From: Methylocystis sp.
GTDB lineage: Bacteria > Pseudomonadota > Alphaproteobacteria > Rhizobiales > Beijerinckiaceae
Length of the DNA stretch: 64,000 nt
Direction: 5' to 3'
NCBI GenBank assembly: GCA_020252485.1
Contig: JADCCX010000002.1
Span: 293,407 to 357,406 of the forward strand
Shown here: positions 8,862-16,453 of the stretch, in pieces
How positions within the stretch are numbered: position 1 is the stretch's first letter
Layout: every line of letters starts with the position of its first letter
The notes under the pieces: generated by a model
The model's input: only the letters and a program-made list of their open reading frames with translations
Told to the model about the DNA's origin: nothing
Databases searched by the model: none
Program-made: the position numbers and the translations under genes

Positions 8862-9784
8862 TGCAGCGCCTCCTCGATCTCTCCGAATTCGACCTCGCCG
8901 CAGGCTTCCGTCGCGCGCCGTGGATCGCCCTTGACGAAGACCAGCACGCTTTGATGGGTGCGGCCGAGTTTGCGCGCGGCGGTGAACTGGCGGCCAGTGC
9001 GAATCGGCAGCGAGCCGACGGCGGTCACGAGGATCGCCTCGTTGTAGAAGCGCGCGCCCGCCGCCTCGAAGGCTTCGACCGTTCGCCCTGGAAGGTTGAC
9101 GTAGAAGCCTAGGGTATTGCGAACATCGCCGACAACCCAGACCACGAAGCGATCATCCTTCAGCCGGGCGACAGCGGCGGCGATGATCGCGGCCTGCGCC
9201 TCAAAGAACGCGGCCTCGCCCATCGTCGAAAGATCTGCGGGATCGTCGGAATAGCGTTCGAGGTTCCAATAGGGCGGGCAGGAGAAGATCAGGTCCGCCG
9301 CGACATCCGCTGCAATTGCGCCGAGATCGCGCGCGTCGCCGACGCGCCATTCCGGCAACGGTTCGGCGGCGATGGCGACCTGCGCGCGGTTCGCCTCGAC
9401 CTGCTCGGGCCGAAGTTCGATCCCGACATAGCGGCGCCCCAGGCGCGAGGCGACGATGCCGCGCACCGAGCCGCCCGCGAAAGGATCGAGCACGGTTCCG
9501 CCTTGCGGGCAGAACCAGCGATAGGCGATTTCGCACAAAACCGGATCGAAGATCGACGTGCCGGAGGCGGTCGGCGCATCGGACGCCTCGTAGTGTTCCG
9601 CGAGGAATTCTTCCGTCGTCAGCTCGCGGCCGATCTCGGCCTCGCGAGCCCGCTTCTTTGCATAGAAGCCGGGATCGCCCGATGTATGAGAGGGCATCAG
9701 CACGCCGCCGTTGGTCGTTGCGCCGACGTCATGCTCGCCCCGCATCAGATCCTGGCCGAAGGCGCGGGCGAGACCCTTAGCCAT
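8858..9784 (-). CDS. DNA methyltransferase (N6-adenine/N4-cytosine type)
   Basis: A 308-residue protein with SAM-binding motif I 'DPFAGGSVRGIVA' and catalytic motif IV 'SCPPYW', in an order (an N-terminal target-side region, then motif I, then motif IV, then a C-terminal 'HQSVLVFVKGDPR') typical of beta-class or related amino-methyltransferases acting on A-N6 or C-N4. The ATG at 9782-9784 is preferred to a GTG at 9817 because it sits 12 bases after AAGGA and only 8 bases inside the ParB gene. No restriction endonuclease is next to it, so it probably protects or marks phage DNA. Confidence 0.85.
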   Translation of the reverse strand: MAKGLARAFGQDLMRGEHDVGATTNGGVLMPSHTSGDPGFYAKKRAREAEIGRELTTEEFLAEHYEASDAPTASGTSIFDPVLCEIAYRWFCPQGGTVLDPFAGGSVRGIVASRLGRRYVGIELRPEQVEANRAQVAIAAEPLPEWRVGDARDLGAIAADVAADLIFSCPPYWNLERYSDDPADLSTMGEAAFFEAQAAIIAAAVARLKDDRFVVWVVGDVRNTLGFYVNLPGRTVEAFEAAGARFYNEAILVTAVGSLPIRTGRQFTAARKLGRTHQSVLVFVKGDPRRATEACGEVEFGEIEEALQ

Positions 9785-10520
9785 GGGCGGGTTTGTCCTT
9801 CTTGCCGGTCCAGCCACGATCCAGCGGGCGGGGTGAGCCGCCGGGCGCCGCGCTGTTCCGATTGCGATAGTGATTGAGACCGGGCTCGGTCACGCCGTCG
9901 GCGACGCCATAGGTCGCGCCTTCGCCGCGTCCAAGTTCGGAGCGGATGCCGAGATCGATCCAGGCGCGCTTGCGATCCTGCCACCAGCCCTTGCGGGCAT
10001 CGAGAACCGAGAACGGCGGAATGCCGAAGCGCTCGGCAAGGGTCGCGCGGTGTGCATCGGTCGAGGCATCGGACGATTGCTCGCCGCCCGCCGCAGCATC
10101 GCCGCCGGTATCGGCGTCAAGGCCATCGAGCAACCGGCCGAGTTCTTCTTCGGCAAAGCCCAGAAGATCGAGATCGAAGGCGTCTTCGTGCAAGGCGGCG
10201 ATTTCGGCCTTGAGCATTGCATCGTCCCAGCCGGCATTCTCCGCGATCCGGTTGTCGGCGATCACCAGCGCCCGGCGCTGCGATTCCGAAAGATGCGAAA
10301 GCACGATGACCGGAACCTCGGCGAGCCCAAGCTTCTCGGCGGCGAGAACCCGCCCGTGGCCGGCGATGATCACATCGTCGGCGCCGATCAGCACCGGGTT
10401 CACGAAGCCGAACTCGGCAATCGAGCCCGCGATCTGCGCAATTTGATCGCCCGAATGCGTCCGCGCGTTGCGGACATAGGGGATCAGCCGCGCAATCGGG
10501 CGGGTCTCGATCGTGAGCAT
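9777..10520 (-). CDS. ParB-like nuclease/CTPase-domain protein
   Basis: A 247-residue protein. Residues 1-95 are a ParB N-terminal domain ('LIPYVRNARTHSGDQIAQIAGSI', 'IIAGHGRVLAAEKLG', 'ADNRIAENAGWDD'). The middle is an acidic linker, and the C-terminal part has 'FGIPPFSVLDARKGWWQDRKRAW', a segment recurrent in phage proteins encoded beside DNA methylases. ParB-like proteins of this kind occur fused or adjacent to phage methyltransferases and are thought to act on phage DNA; this one is not next to a ParA gene, so plasmid-type partition is unlikely. GGAG precedes the ATG. Confidence 0.83.
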   Translation of the reverse strand: MLTIETRPIARLIPYVRNARTHSGDQIAQIAGSIAEFGFVNPVLIGADDVIIAGHGRVLAAEKLGLAEVPVIVLSHLSESQRRALVIADNRIAENAGWDDAMLKAEIAALHEDAFDLDLLGFAEEELGRLLDGLDADTGGDAAAGGEQSSDASTDAHRATLAERFGIPPFSVLDARKGWWQDRKRAWIDLGIRSELGRGEGATYGVADGVTEPGLNHYRNRNSAAPGGSPRPLDRGWTGKKDKPAHG

Positions 10521-10935
10521 TGTGTCTCCGTTTGATGCGAACCGGGGTGCGAACCCGCGAACCTCAAGGGCGGGGTGCGAACCCGGTTCGCGAACCTGCC
10601 GCTAGCAAAGGATCGCGCTGCCGCCGCCCGCATACGTTGAGGGCCGGGAAGAACCTAAGATGCGCGGGGATCGGCGGTTTCGCGCCGCGTGCGCGCGTCG
10701 AATGCGCGTTGTCGTCGGGATAAGCGTTTGAATGCGAGTGCGCTCGGGATCGTGGTGTCGATGCCTGCACCTCTCGCGATCATGCCAACAAATATCCCGA
10801 AAACCTCTGAATTTGTCTCGCTCGAAGTTCGACGAACTGGCGTCTATACGCGCCTGTTCAGCGCAGGTGAAAGCCGCGCCTGCGTCGTCGAATGCGCGTT
10901 CAAGTCGTCCCTACGCGCGCGCGATGAGGGGCGTT
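10521..10935. other. Gene-free control region upstream of the ParB-methyltransferase cassette
   Basis: This 415-base gap holds no convincing gene on either strand. Next to the ParB start it carries five GCGAACC copies (separate entry). Further right, the sequence GTCGAATGCGCGTT appears twice (near 10695 and 10888), and GTCGAATGCGCG appears again near 24793 between the integrase and tRNA gene, so it may be a phage-wide recognition sequence. The gap should contain the promoter for the minus-strand modification and packaging genes and the end of the early transcript. Confidence 0.5.
10537..10596. repeat. Cluster of five GCGAACC repeats with a 12-bp palindrome
   Basis: GCGAACC occurs at 10537, 10549, 10557, 10577 and 10590, all in the same orientation within 60 bases, and the last copy lies in the perfect palindrome GGTTCGCGAACC (10585-10596). 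The longer unit GGGGTGCGAACCCG is present twice. The cluster begins 17 bases upstream of the ParB-like gene start, so it is a candidate binding array for that protein or for a phage regulator. Confidence 0.7.
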
Positions 10936-11364
10936 TCATGAAGCCTGTTTCCTCGGCTTCGACGTGCGCGCCTTGTCGTCGGCCTTGAGGCGATGGCTGA
11001 TCTTGATCAGCGCGGTCGCCCACCAGCGCCAGGCTGTCGCCCTGCTCACGCCGAGCCTGCGGCAGATCGGCTTCCACCGCATGCCCTCGGCGCGCAGCCA
11101 CACGACGCGCGCCTCGTCGGGTTCAAGCCAGAACAGCCAGGCGAAGCATTCGTCCATGCGATCGATGGATTGCGGCGTCGCCCAGACCTTCATGGGCTGG
11201 CGCTCCATGGCCATGATCTCCCATGTCGTTCGCACAATCGCGGGCCAGACGTTGAAGTAGCCCTGCGGTTTGTCGTCTGGCAGACGGCGCAGTGTGCGTG
11301 CCGCCTCTTCGAAGCGGTCCTCGATCTCGTTCGGCGAAAGCGGTCCAGACAGGCGCTTGCTCAT
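10936..11364 (-). CDS. Helix-turn-helix phage protein (DUF6362-like)
   Basis: A 142-residue protein with a Trp-rich middle ('TWEIMAMERQPMKVW', 'CFAWLFWLEPDEARVVWLR') and a clear C-terminal helix-turn-helix 'WKPICRRLGVSRATAWRWW', followed by a basic tail. This arrangement matches a family of small DNA-binding proteins encoded near the end of the early module of alphaproteobacterial prophages (DUF6362 type). It is a good candidate for an activator of late or packaging genes, like lambda Q-position regulators, but that is inferred from position. The start overlaps the stop of the RuvC-like gene (ATGA). Confidence 0.72.
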   Translation of the reverse strand: MSKRLSGPLSPNEIEDRFEEAARTLRRLPDDKPQGYFNVWPAIVRTTWEIMAMERQPMKVWATPQSIDRMDECFAWLFWLEPDEARVVWLRAEGMRWKPICRRLGVSRATAWRWWATALIKISHRLKADDKARTSKPRKQAS

Positions 11365-11894
11365 TGTGCGCCTCCGATCTCATTGGCGATGGCCCAAGCG
11401 AGAAGCGCCAAAGCATCGGCCTCGTTGTCGTCTTTCGGCAGAAAGCCTTGTGCCCGCACGGCGCGGATCACGTCCTCCTTCGGTGCGTTGCCCTTGCCAG
11501 TTGCGTGGCGCTTGATGGTGGCCACAGGAACGCCGAGATAGGGCGCGGCCTTGCGCTCGCACCACGCCGTGAGATGGGCGAGAAAGCCGCCATAGACCTG
11601 CGCGGCAAGCGTTCCGGCGTGGGCGCGAATTTCCTCGAACACGACGGCGTCGAACGGGCCAGCGTCGCGGTCGAGATCGGCAAGGAATTTCTCGAAACGC
11701 AGAAACGCCATGCCAGCGCCTTCAAAGCGGCCGGGACGGAATTCGGTCACGCCCGAGGCAATCCGGCCCGAGCGCGGCAGCACGGCCCATCCGGTTCGGG
11801 TTCCAAGATCAAGCGCGAGGATCGTTCGCGACGGCGGCGGCGTCACGGCGGGCGCCGGCGGAATGGCGGGGTTTTCGAAGGCGAGGGCAAGCAT
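11361..11894 (-). CDS. RuvC-like Holliday-junction resolvase
   Basis: A 177-residue RNase-H-fold nuclease. After a Pro-rich N-terminal 22 residues comes 'TILALDLGTRTGWAV' with the first catalytic Asp (29), then 'AVVFEEIRAH' (Glu87/88) and the C-terminal 'DNEADALALL' (Asp160), matching the metal-binding set of RuvC-type resolvases. 'TIKRHATGKGNAPKEDVIRAV' is also typical of this family. It would resolve branched phage DNA before packaging or during recombination. It lies between the SSB-tail protein and HTH gene and overlaps the latter by ATGA. Confidence 0.88.
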   Translation of the reverse strand: MLALAFENPAIPPAPAVTPPPSRTILALDLGTRTGWAVLPRSGRIASGVTEFRPGRFEGAGMAFLRFEKFLADLDRDAGPFDAVVFEEIRAHAGTLAAQVYGGFLAHLTAWCERKAAPYLGVPVATIKRHATGKGNAPKEDVIRAVRAQGFLPKDDNEADALALLAWAIANEIGGAQ

Positions 11895-11908
11895 GGGTTC
11901 CTCCTGAG

Positions 11909-12631
11909 CTAGAACGGGATGTCGTCGCCGCGTTCCCAGTCGAAATCTGATTTCGAGGATTGGGGCTTGGTGGACGGGATTTCGGGGCGGGGATCGAGCA
12001 GCGGCGCGTAAAGCGCAGCGAAGCCGACAGAACGGCTTCGGCGATTGCGGGCAGGCAGTTTTCGGGCGGGCTTCGTCTCGCGTTCTGTGGCCACGACAGG
12101 CGCGGCAGAACCGATCGCAAGTTTGGCGGTTGTGCCTGCGGGCCGAACCGCGGTGACTTCGGCGCCAGGGAAGGCTTCTTTCGTCGCGCGCACCGTGTCG
12201 CCGAAGGCTTCGATCGCAATTGCCACTTCGGCGAGCGTCCAGACCGCGCCCTTGCGTTCGTGTCCCAGCGCGAAAGCCTCGTCCGTATCGCGCACGATGG
12301 CGATCACCTCCCCGGTTTCGGGCAGCACGGTTTCCCAGATCGTGGGCGCGAGCGGTTTCCAGCCGGCGGCGAGCGCCGCGGCATCGAGCGCATGCCAGGC
12401 CCGCAGCATCGCTTCGGCCTGGGCCGAGACCGCGGCCGAAACATTCGAGCGGATCGCTTCGTCGAGGCGTTCGGCCTGTGACCGAAACCGAACGGCGAGC
12501 GGCGCATCGACAAGCTTCGGCAGGCGATCAATTCCCCACTTGCGTTCCATGACTAAGGCCACCGCATCGAGGCGTTCGAGCGAGGCCTTCGCCAGATCGG
12601 CGGCGGGCATCGGGTTCAGGGCGGCGGTCAC
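11909..12631 (-). CDS. Hypothetical early phage protein with SSB-like acidic C-terminal tip
   Basis: A 240-residue protein of unknown fold. The first 100 residues are strongly helical and Ala-rich; residues about 85-150 look alpha/beta ('WKPLAPTIWETVLPETGEVIAIVRD'); the rest is a flexible Pro/Lys-rich tail that ends 'DWERGDDIPF'. That last element is nearly identical to the DDDIPF tip by which bacterial SSB recruits repair and replication proteins, although no OB-fold is seen here. It sits between the primase-helicase and RuvC-like genes, consistent with a replication or recombination accessory role. Overlaps the 85-aa gene by ATGA. Confidence 0.7.
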   Translation of the reverse strand: MTAALNPMPAADLAKASLERLDAVALVMERKWGIDRLPKLVDAPLAVRFRSQAERLDEAIRSNVSAAVSAQAEAMLRAWHALDAAALAAGWKPLAPTIWETVLPETGEVIAIVRDTDEAFALGHERKGAVWTLAEVAIAIEAFGDTVRATKEAFPGAEVTAVRPAGTTAKLAIGSAAPVVATERETKPARKLPARNRRSRSVGFAALYAPLLDPRPEIPSTKPQSSKSDFDWERGDDIPF

Positions 12632-12885
12632 AGCGCCACCTCGCGCGCCCAGTTGGCCGTCAGGGACTGCGGAACCCCTATAGGTTTACCTATAGGGGTT
12701 CCGCACCGGCCAACCTTCCGCAGTGTCTCCGCCAGTGATTTCAATAGGTTACGGGCAAGGTTCCGCAGCTTCCGCAATGGTTCCGCAAAAGAGCTTCCGC
12801 AAGCAATTTCAATGAGTTGCTGCGAAGGTTCCGCAAAATGCAGAGCGTTTCCGCCGAGGTTCCGCAGGCTGGATTTTAGCATCAT
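12628..12885 (-). CDS. Small repeat-encoded protein, 85 aa, function unknown
   Basis: The reading frame begins at an ATGA overlap with the primase-helicase stop and ends at an ATGA overlap with the next gene start, which argues that it is really translated. The product is internally repetitive: Leu/Arg/Ala-rich segments such as 'SFAEPLRKLRNLARNLLKSL' recur because the DNA is a tandem array of TGCGGAA heptamers. The palindrome in the DNA gives the near-symmetrical 'CGTPIGKPIGVP'. No family is recognised. The gene may be secondary to the DNA signal it contains; alternatively the array lies in a coding region as lambda's origin lies in gene O. Confidence 0.55.
   Translation of the reverse strand: MMLKSSLRNLGGNALHFAEPSQQLIEIACGSSFAEPLRKLRNLARNLLKSLAETLRKVGRCGTPIGKPIGVPQSLTANWAREVAL
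12668..12866. repeat. TTCCGCA iteron-like array with a perfect 17-bp palindrome (candidate phage origin)
   Basis: TTCCGCA occurs at 12699, 12716, 12761, 12770, 12781, 12795, 12829 and 12860, all in one orientation, plus a near copy (TTCCGCC) at 12849 and one inverted copy at 12668. The left end is a perfect inverted repeat: 12668-12684 pairs with 12689-12705 around the loop TTTA. TTTCAAT also recurs at about 12740 and 12807. The array lies immediately downstream of the primase-helicase gene, inside an overlapping 85-codon gene, a place where phage origins with initiator-binding iterons occur. Confidence 0.75.
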
Positions 12886-15080
12886 GCGACGTCTCCTTGG
12901 GTGATGCGTTCGTCGAAGGGCACGACCCGCAGACCCTTCTTTTTTGTCCGCTGGCAGAAGGTTTCGGTCAGAACCGCGCCAGCCCGTTGCAGGCGGACGA
13001 TGGCGTCGCGAATGGCATCAGCCGACGCTCCAAGTTCACGGCTCAGGATCGCCTGGGCGAAGCGGTCTCGCGCCTCGGGGCGCTCGCTTAGTGGCGTGCC
13101 GTCGGACCAGTGGCGTTCGATTGCTGCTTCGACACGTGCATCAAGCGCCGGATCGAAATCCCGTTCGTCATTGCGTGCCGCTGGATCGCCGGGCACCAGC
13201 GCGCCGACTTCCTCGCCATTGGCGATGATGATCGACACGCGCTTGAACCAGCGCGCCGAACCGGAGGCGAGCGAAAGGTTCGCCTTGGCATCATCGAGAC
13301 GCACCCAAAGGCGGCGCTCGTCCGCATCAAGCCCGAACTTGTCGGCGTCGCTCTGCGACATGGCGAAGAGCGTCCGCATGATGCGAGCGACACCGCCGAG
13401 CGACGACGCGCCACGCGAGGCCGACAGCGAGCCCGTCCAGGCATCGGGCGAAGCCGACGGCGGCTTGCCGGTGTGGTGGACAATAACGACCGCGCAATCG
13501 CCGCGCCGGGCCACTTCGCGCCACATGGCCGCGACGGCTTTGATCTGGGCGTTGTTGTTTTCATCGACCTCGTGGGTTTCCACGAAGGGATCGACGATCA
13601 GGAGGCCGATGCCCTCTAGCCGAACGCGCTCGATGATGGCTTCAATATCCGGCAGGCGCACCACAGCGCCGTCCTTGGTCGCCTTTGCGATGACGAGCGG
13701 ACGCTCCGAGCCGGAGTTGAGACCGAGCTTGCCGTACAGATCAGCGGGCGCGACGTTCCATTGCTGCATGATCGCAGCCAGGCGGCGGCGCAGTTCGTTG
13801 CGGTCGTCCTCGTTGTTCCAGACCCACGCCTTGATGGTCTCGTGAACGGTTTCGCCGACGATCTCGCCGCGGCCGGTGACGCCGGCCACCGCTAGCGCAA
13901 TGCCGAGCGTAGACTTGCCGGCACCGGGCGGCGCCACGAGCACGGTCAGATGGCCGCGGATCGCGAAGGAGCCGACCAGCCAGCGGCGGCGCGGGATCAT
14001 GGCGGCGCTTGCGCCATCCTCCCATTCGATCTCAATCGGCGGTGGCGGAAGCTTGTCATCGATCGTGACGACCGGGTTCGGCAGGTTCCACTTGCGCCGC
14101 GCGCCGGTGATCATCGAGTTGAGTTGAAGGCGCGTCTGCTCGGGCGTGTAGCTTCGCCCGTCCGCAGCGCTACCGATGGTCAAGGCAGGCGCGAAGGACA
14201 GGATCTCCGCATTTGACAGCCCGCGCGCCACCCAGTTGCCGACGAGCCGCACGGTGTTCTGGTGCCAGTGGTCGTTGCGCTGGATCGCGGCCAAGGTCGC
14301 CTCGACCGACAGACTGCCTATTGGCAGTTCGAGCGGCTTCGGCGTCGGAGGCGCCATTGAGGGCGCAGACGGCTCCGAAGCTGGCGGAGCATTCTGGAAG
14401 AGCGGCGCGGGCGCGGCGAAGGCCTGCGCGAGCGCCGACGCCCAATAGGCCGGCGGGCGATCATCTTCGGGGATATGGACTTCGGTAGCTTCCTCAACGC
14501 GGCCCGGCTTGAGCGGCCAGGCAATCGATCCGCCGAGCCGCAACACGCGGCCGGGGTTCGAGACGGTGCTGTCGCCGCCGAGCGCGAGGCCGATGCTGGA
14601 GCAAAGCGCCTTGATTGCCGCGCCATCCCGTTCGGCGTCTACAAGCCGCCACCAGAATTGCGCGCGCATGTGGGGATGGCGACCGGTGACAACGGTCATG
14701 GTCGCCGGCACGCCCGCCGCCTTCGCCGCTTTGATGGCCGCTTCGACGCAATCATCGTCGATATCTGCCCAGGCGAAGGGCGCGGAATGGAAATCGGAAT
14801 CAGCCGTGCGCTTCGCCAGCGCGGTGCCGGGTTTGCGGAGCGCGGCGCCGACATAGACGTTGCAGCGCTCGGTGCGGTTCAGTTCAGCGGCACACTCGAC
14901 CAGTTCTTCGAGCTGATCTGTGCCGAACATCTGCGCGTTGCGAAGCGAGCCGGTCGCCGGATCGGTCCACGCCAGTTCGACGAGCCCATCGAGCGCACCG
15001 TCGAAGCCGCCGCCGAACACCAGTTCGACATGGCGGAGCATCGCTGTGGGATCGGGCTGAATGGTTGAGGCCTCGCTCAT
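12882..15080 (-). CDS. Phage primase-helicase (RepA/AAA_25-type ATPase)
   Basis: A 732-residue protein. The N-terminal 210 residues have primase-like acidic and basic motifs ('FAWADIDDD' near 103-110, 'TGRHPHMRAQFWWRL' near 132-146) reminiscent of RepB/AEP-type primases. A Pro-rich linker follows. Residues about 365-600 are a RecA-like ATPase with Walker A 'APPGAGKST' (383-391) and Walker B 'LLIVDPF', then 'AVVIVHHTGK', the motif set of AAA_25/RepA helicases. The C-terminal 90 residues form a winged-helix-like region. It should unwind and prime phage DNA, probably starting at the repeat array directly downstream. Confidence 0.85.
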   Translation of the reverse strand: MSEASTIQPDPTAMLRHVELVFGGGFDGALDGLVELAWTDPATGSLRNAQMFGTDQLEELVECAAELNRTERCNVYVGAALRKPGTALAKRTADSDFHSAPFAWADIDDDCVEAAIKAAKAAGVPATMTVVTGRHPHMRAQFWWRLVDAERDGAAIKALCSSIGLALGGDSTVSNPGRVLRLGGSIAWPLKPGRVEEATEVHIPEDDRPPAYWASALAQAFAAPAPLFQNAPPASEPSAPSMAPPTPKPLELPIGSLSVEATLAAIQRNDHWHQNTVRLVGNWVARGLSNAEILSFAPALTIGSAADGRSYTPEQTRLQLNSMITGARRKWNLPNPVVTIDDKLPPPPIEIEWEDGASAAMIPRRRWLVGSFAIRGHLTVLVAPPGAGKSTLGIALAVAGVTGRGEIVGETVHETIKAWVWNNEDDRNELRRRLAAIMQQWNVAPADLYGKLGLNSGSERPLVIAKATKDGAVVRLPDIEAIIERVRLEGIGLLIVDPFVETHEVDENNNAQIKAVAAMWREVARRGDCAVVIVHHTGKPPSASPDAWTGSLSASRGASSLGGVARIMRTLFAMSQSDADKFGLDADERRLWVRLDDAKANLSLASGSARWFKRVSIIIANGEEVGALVPGDPAARNDERDFDPALDARVEAAIERHWSDGTPLSERPEARDRFAQAILSRELGASADAIRDAIVRLQRAGAVLTETFCQRTKKKGLRVVPFDERITQGDVA

Positions 15081-16369
15081 GGGCGGGCCTCGGAGGCGAT
15101 GATGGCACTAAGGATTTGCGCGGCGACTTGCGGAACGATCGCGTTGCCGAGCGCCCTTAGTCGAGCCACCCGTTCGGATATCCCATCAGCCAGCAAACCC
15201 AAGCCGGGTTCAGTGCGCCGGAGTTTTCCGTCGGCGCATTCGACCCAGACGGCATGTCCCCACGGATCGCTGTCTGCGCCGCTTGCGCAGGCAGTGGTTG
15301 ACCGCCCGCCCCAAACGCCTGGTTCGGCCCGCCCTTTGCTCCGTCCGTCGCGCGGGGCGTTGACCAGTTCGCTTTGGCCTGCACGTTCAGCGCCTGTCTG
15401 TTCCGGCAGAACTGGCTCGGCGCTCCCAGGTTCGCGGAATCGTTCTGTGTCGGCGTTGACCACGGAGCCACCCCCGAGCGCCGCGCCAGTTGATCGAGCC
15501 CCATCTCGTCTTTGCGCTCGCCGCTGCGGCTGCGAAAGCTGTCCGTCCCCGGCGTCGGCCAGTTCGCCGGTCCCGCCCGATACATCTCCGTCCGGTTCAT
15601 CCCCGACGACCGCTCGCCCGAGCAGACCCGGGGCGTCGGCCAGGGCGCCGACAGCGCGAGCGTTTTCAGCGCCGGACCTCCCTGCCGTCCGGGCGGCGGT
15701 TGCGCTCCGGTGCTTTCGTTCGCCCTCGGCGTCGGCCACGGCGATACGGCCATCGCCACCTCGTCCGGCAGGTTCGCCCCGCCATGTTTCCCGCCAAACC
15801 TCCGCCACCGCTTCGGATCGCCCCGCCCCTGCGCATCGTGCGCCTGCGGCGTCGTCCAGCCCTTTGGCGACGATCCAGACCCGCATGCGGTCATGGGGCG
15901 CGCCAACGGCGCAAGCCGGAATCCAAAACGGCCGCCCGGCGTAGCCCAGGGCTTCCAGATCAAAGAGCGTTCGATCGAGCCCCAGATCGCGATGACCATC
16001 AACGTTTTCGAACAGGCACCAAGCGGGTCTTTCTTCGAGAGCCCCGAGGAGGCGAGCGCATTCCGGCCAGAGGTAGCGATCATCCGACATTCCGCGCCGG
16101 ACGCCTGCGACCGAGAACGGCTGGCACGGGTAGCCGCCGGTCCAGAGCGGGCGGTCGTCGGGCCATCCTGCGAGGCGGACGGCAAGGCCGAAGCCGCCGA
16201 TCCCGGCGAAGAGATGGACTTGGGCGTATCCCCGAAGATCGGCAGCTTGAACTGTTCGGATGTCACGGTCGTCAACGTCCCCTGGCGGCAACGATCCGTC
16301 GGCGATCCGGCGCTTCAGAACGGCGACGGCGAACGGATCGATCTCGTTGTAGTAGGCGCGCAGAGGCAT
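15077..16369 (-). CDS. DNA (cytosine-5-)methyltransferase
   Basis: About 430 residues with the full C5-methyltransferase motif order: motif I 'LFAGIGGFGLA', motif IV 'GGYPCQPFSVAG' containing the catalytic Cys, motif VI 'FENVDG', motif VIII 'RMRVWIVA', a long Ala/Gly/Asp-rich variable (target-recognition) region, and motif X 'RLRALGNAIVPQVAAQIL'. The ATG at 16367-16369 is chosen over a GTG 15 bases earlier because homologous N-termini begin close to 'MPLRAYYNEIDPFA'. It overlaps the primase gene by ATGA. No cognate nuclease is adjacent, so it probably shields phage DNA from host restriction. The variable region is also open and homolog-like in a second frame (see next entry). Confidence 0.92.
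   Translation of the reverse strand: MPLRAYYNEIDPFAVAVLKRRIADGSLPPGDVDDRDIRTVQAADLRGYAQVHLFAGIGGFGLAVRLAGWPDDRPLWTGGYPCQPFSVAGVRRGMSDDRYLWPECARLLGALEERPAWCLFENVDGHRDLGLDRTLFDLEALGYAGRPFWIPACAVGAPHDRMRVWIVAKGLDDAAGARCAGAGRSEAVAEVWRETWRGEPAGRGGDGRIAVADAEGERKHRSATAARTAGRSGAENARAVGALADAPGLLGRAVVGDEPDGDVSGGTGELADAGDGQLSQPQRRAQRRDGARSTGAALGGGSVVNADTERFREPGSAEPVLPEQTGAERAGQSELVNAPRDGRSKGRAEPGVWGGRSTTACASGADSDPWGHAVWVECADGKLRRTEPGLGLLADGISERVARLRALGNAIVPQVAAQILSAIIASEARP
15157..15861 (-). other. Second conserved-looking reading frame inside the C5-methyltransferase gene
   Basis: A reading frame shifted against the methyltransferase frame on the same strand stays open to a stop at 15157-15159. From about 15861 on it encodes repeated 'WPTPRANESTG', 'APWPTPRV', 'NWPTPGTDS', 'WSTPTQND', 'WSTPRATDG' units and ends 'LNPAWVCWLMGYPNGWLD'. 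That is the C-terminal pattern familiar from many other phage C5 methyltransferases, while the main frame here gives 'VADAEGER', 'LADAPG', 'VNADTERF' and motif X. The two patterns are frame-shifted readings of the same DNA (CTGGCCGACGCC reads LADA or WPTP). Whether the second frame is translated is unknown. Confidence 0.5.
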
Positions 16370-16453
16370 GGCGTGATCGCCCACGTGTTGGAGGGTTTGG
16401 TGAAGTGCAGAAGGGTCGCCCGTGCCGGTTCGTGGGGCACGGGCGACGCGCGT

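Noticed and set aside
9777..10520. Chromosome or plasmid partition ParB
   Set aside because: No parA neighbour and the C-terminal part matches phage methylase-associated proteins rather than ParB dimerisation domains.
12699..12866. CRISPR-like spacing of TTCCGCA repeats
   Set aside because: Repeats are only 7 bp with irregular spacing of 9 to 45 bases and lie in a coding frame; an iteron-like array fits better.
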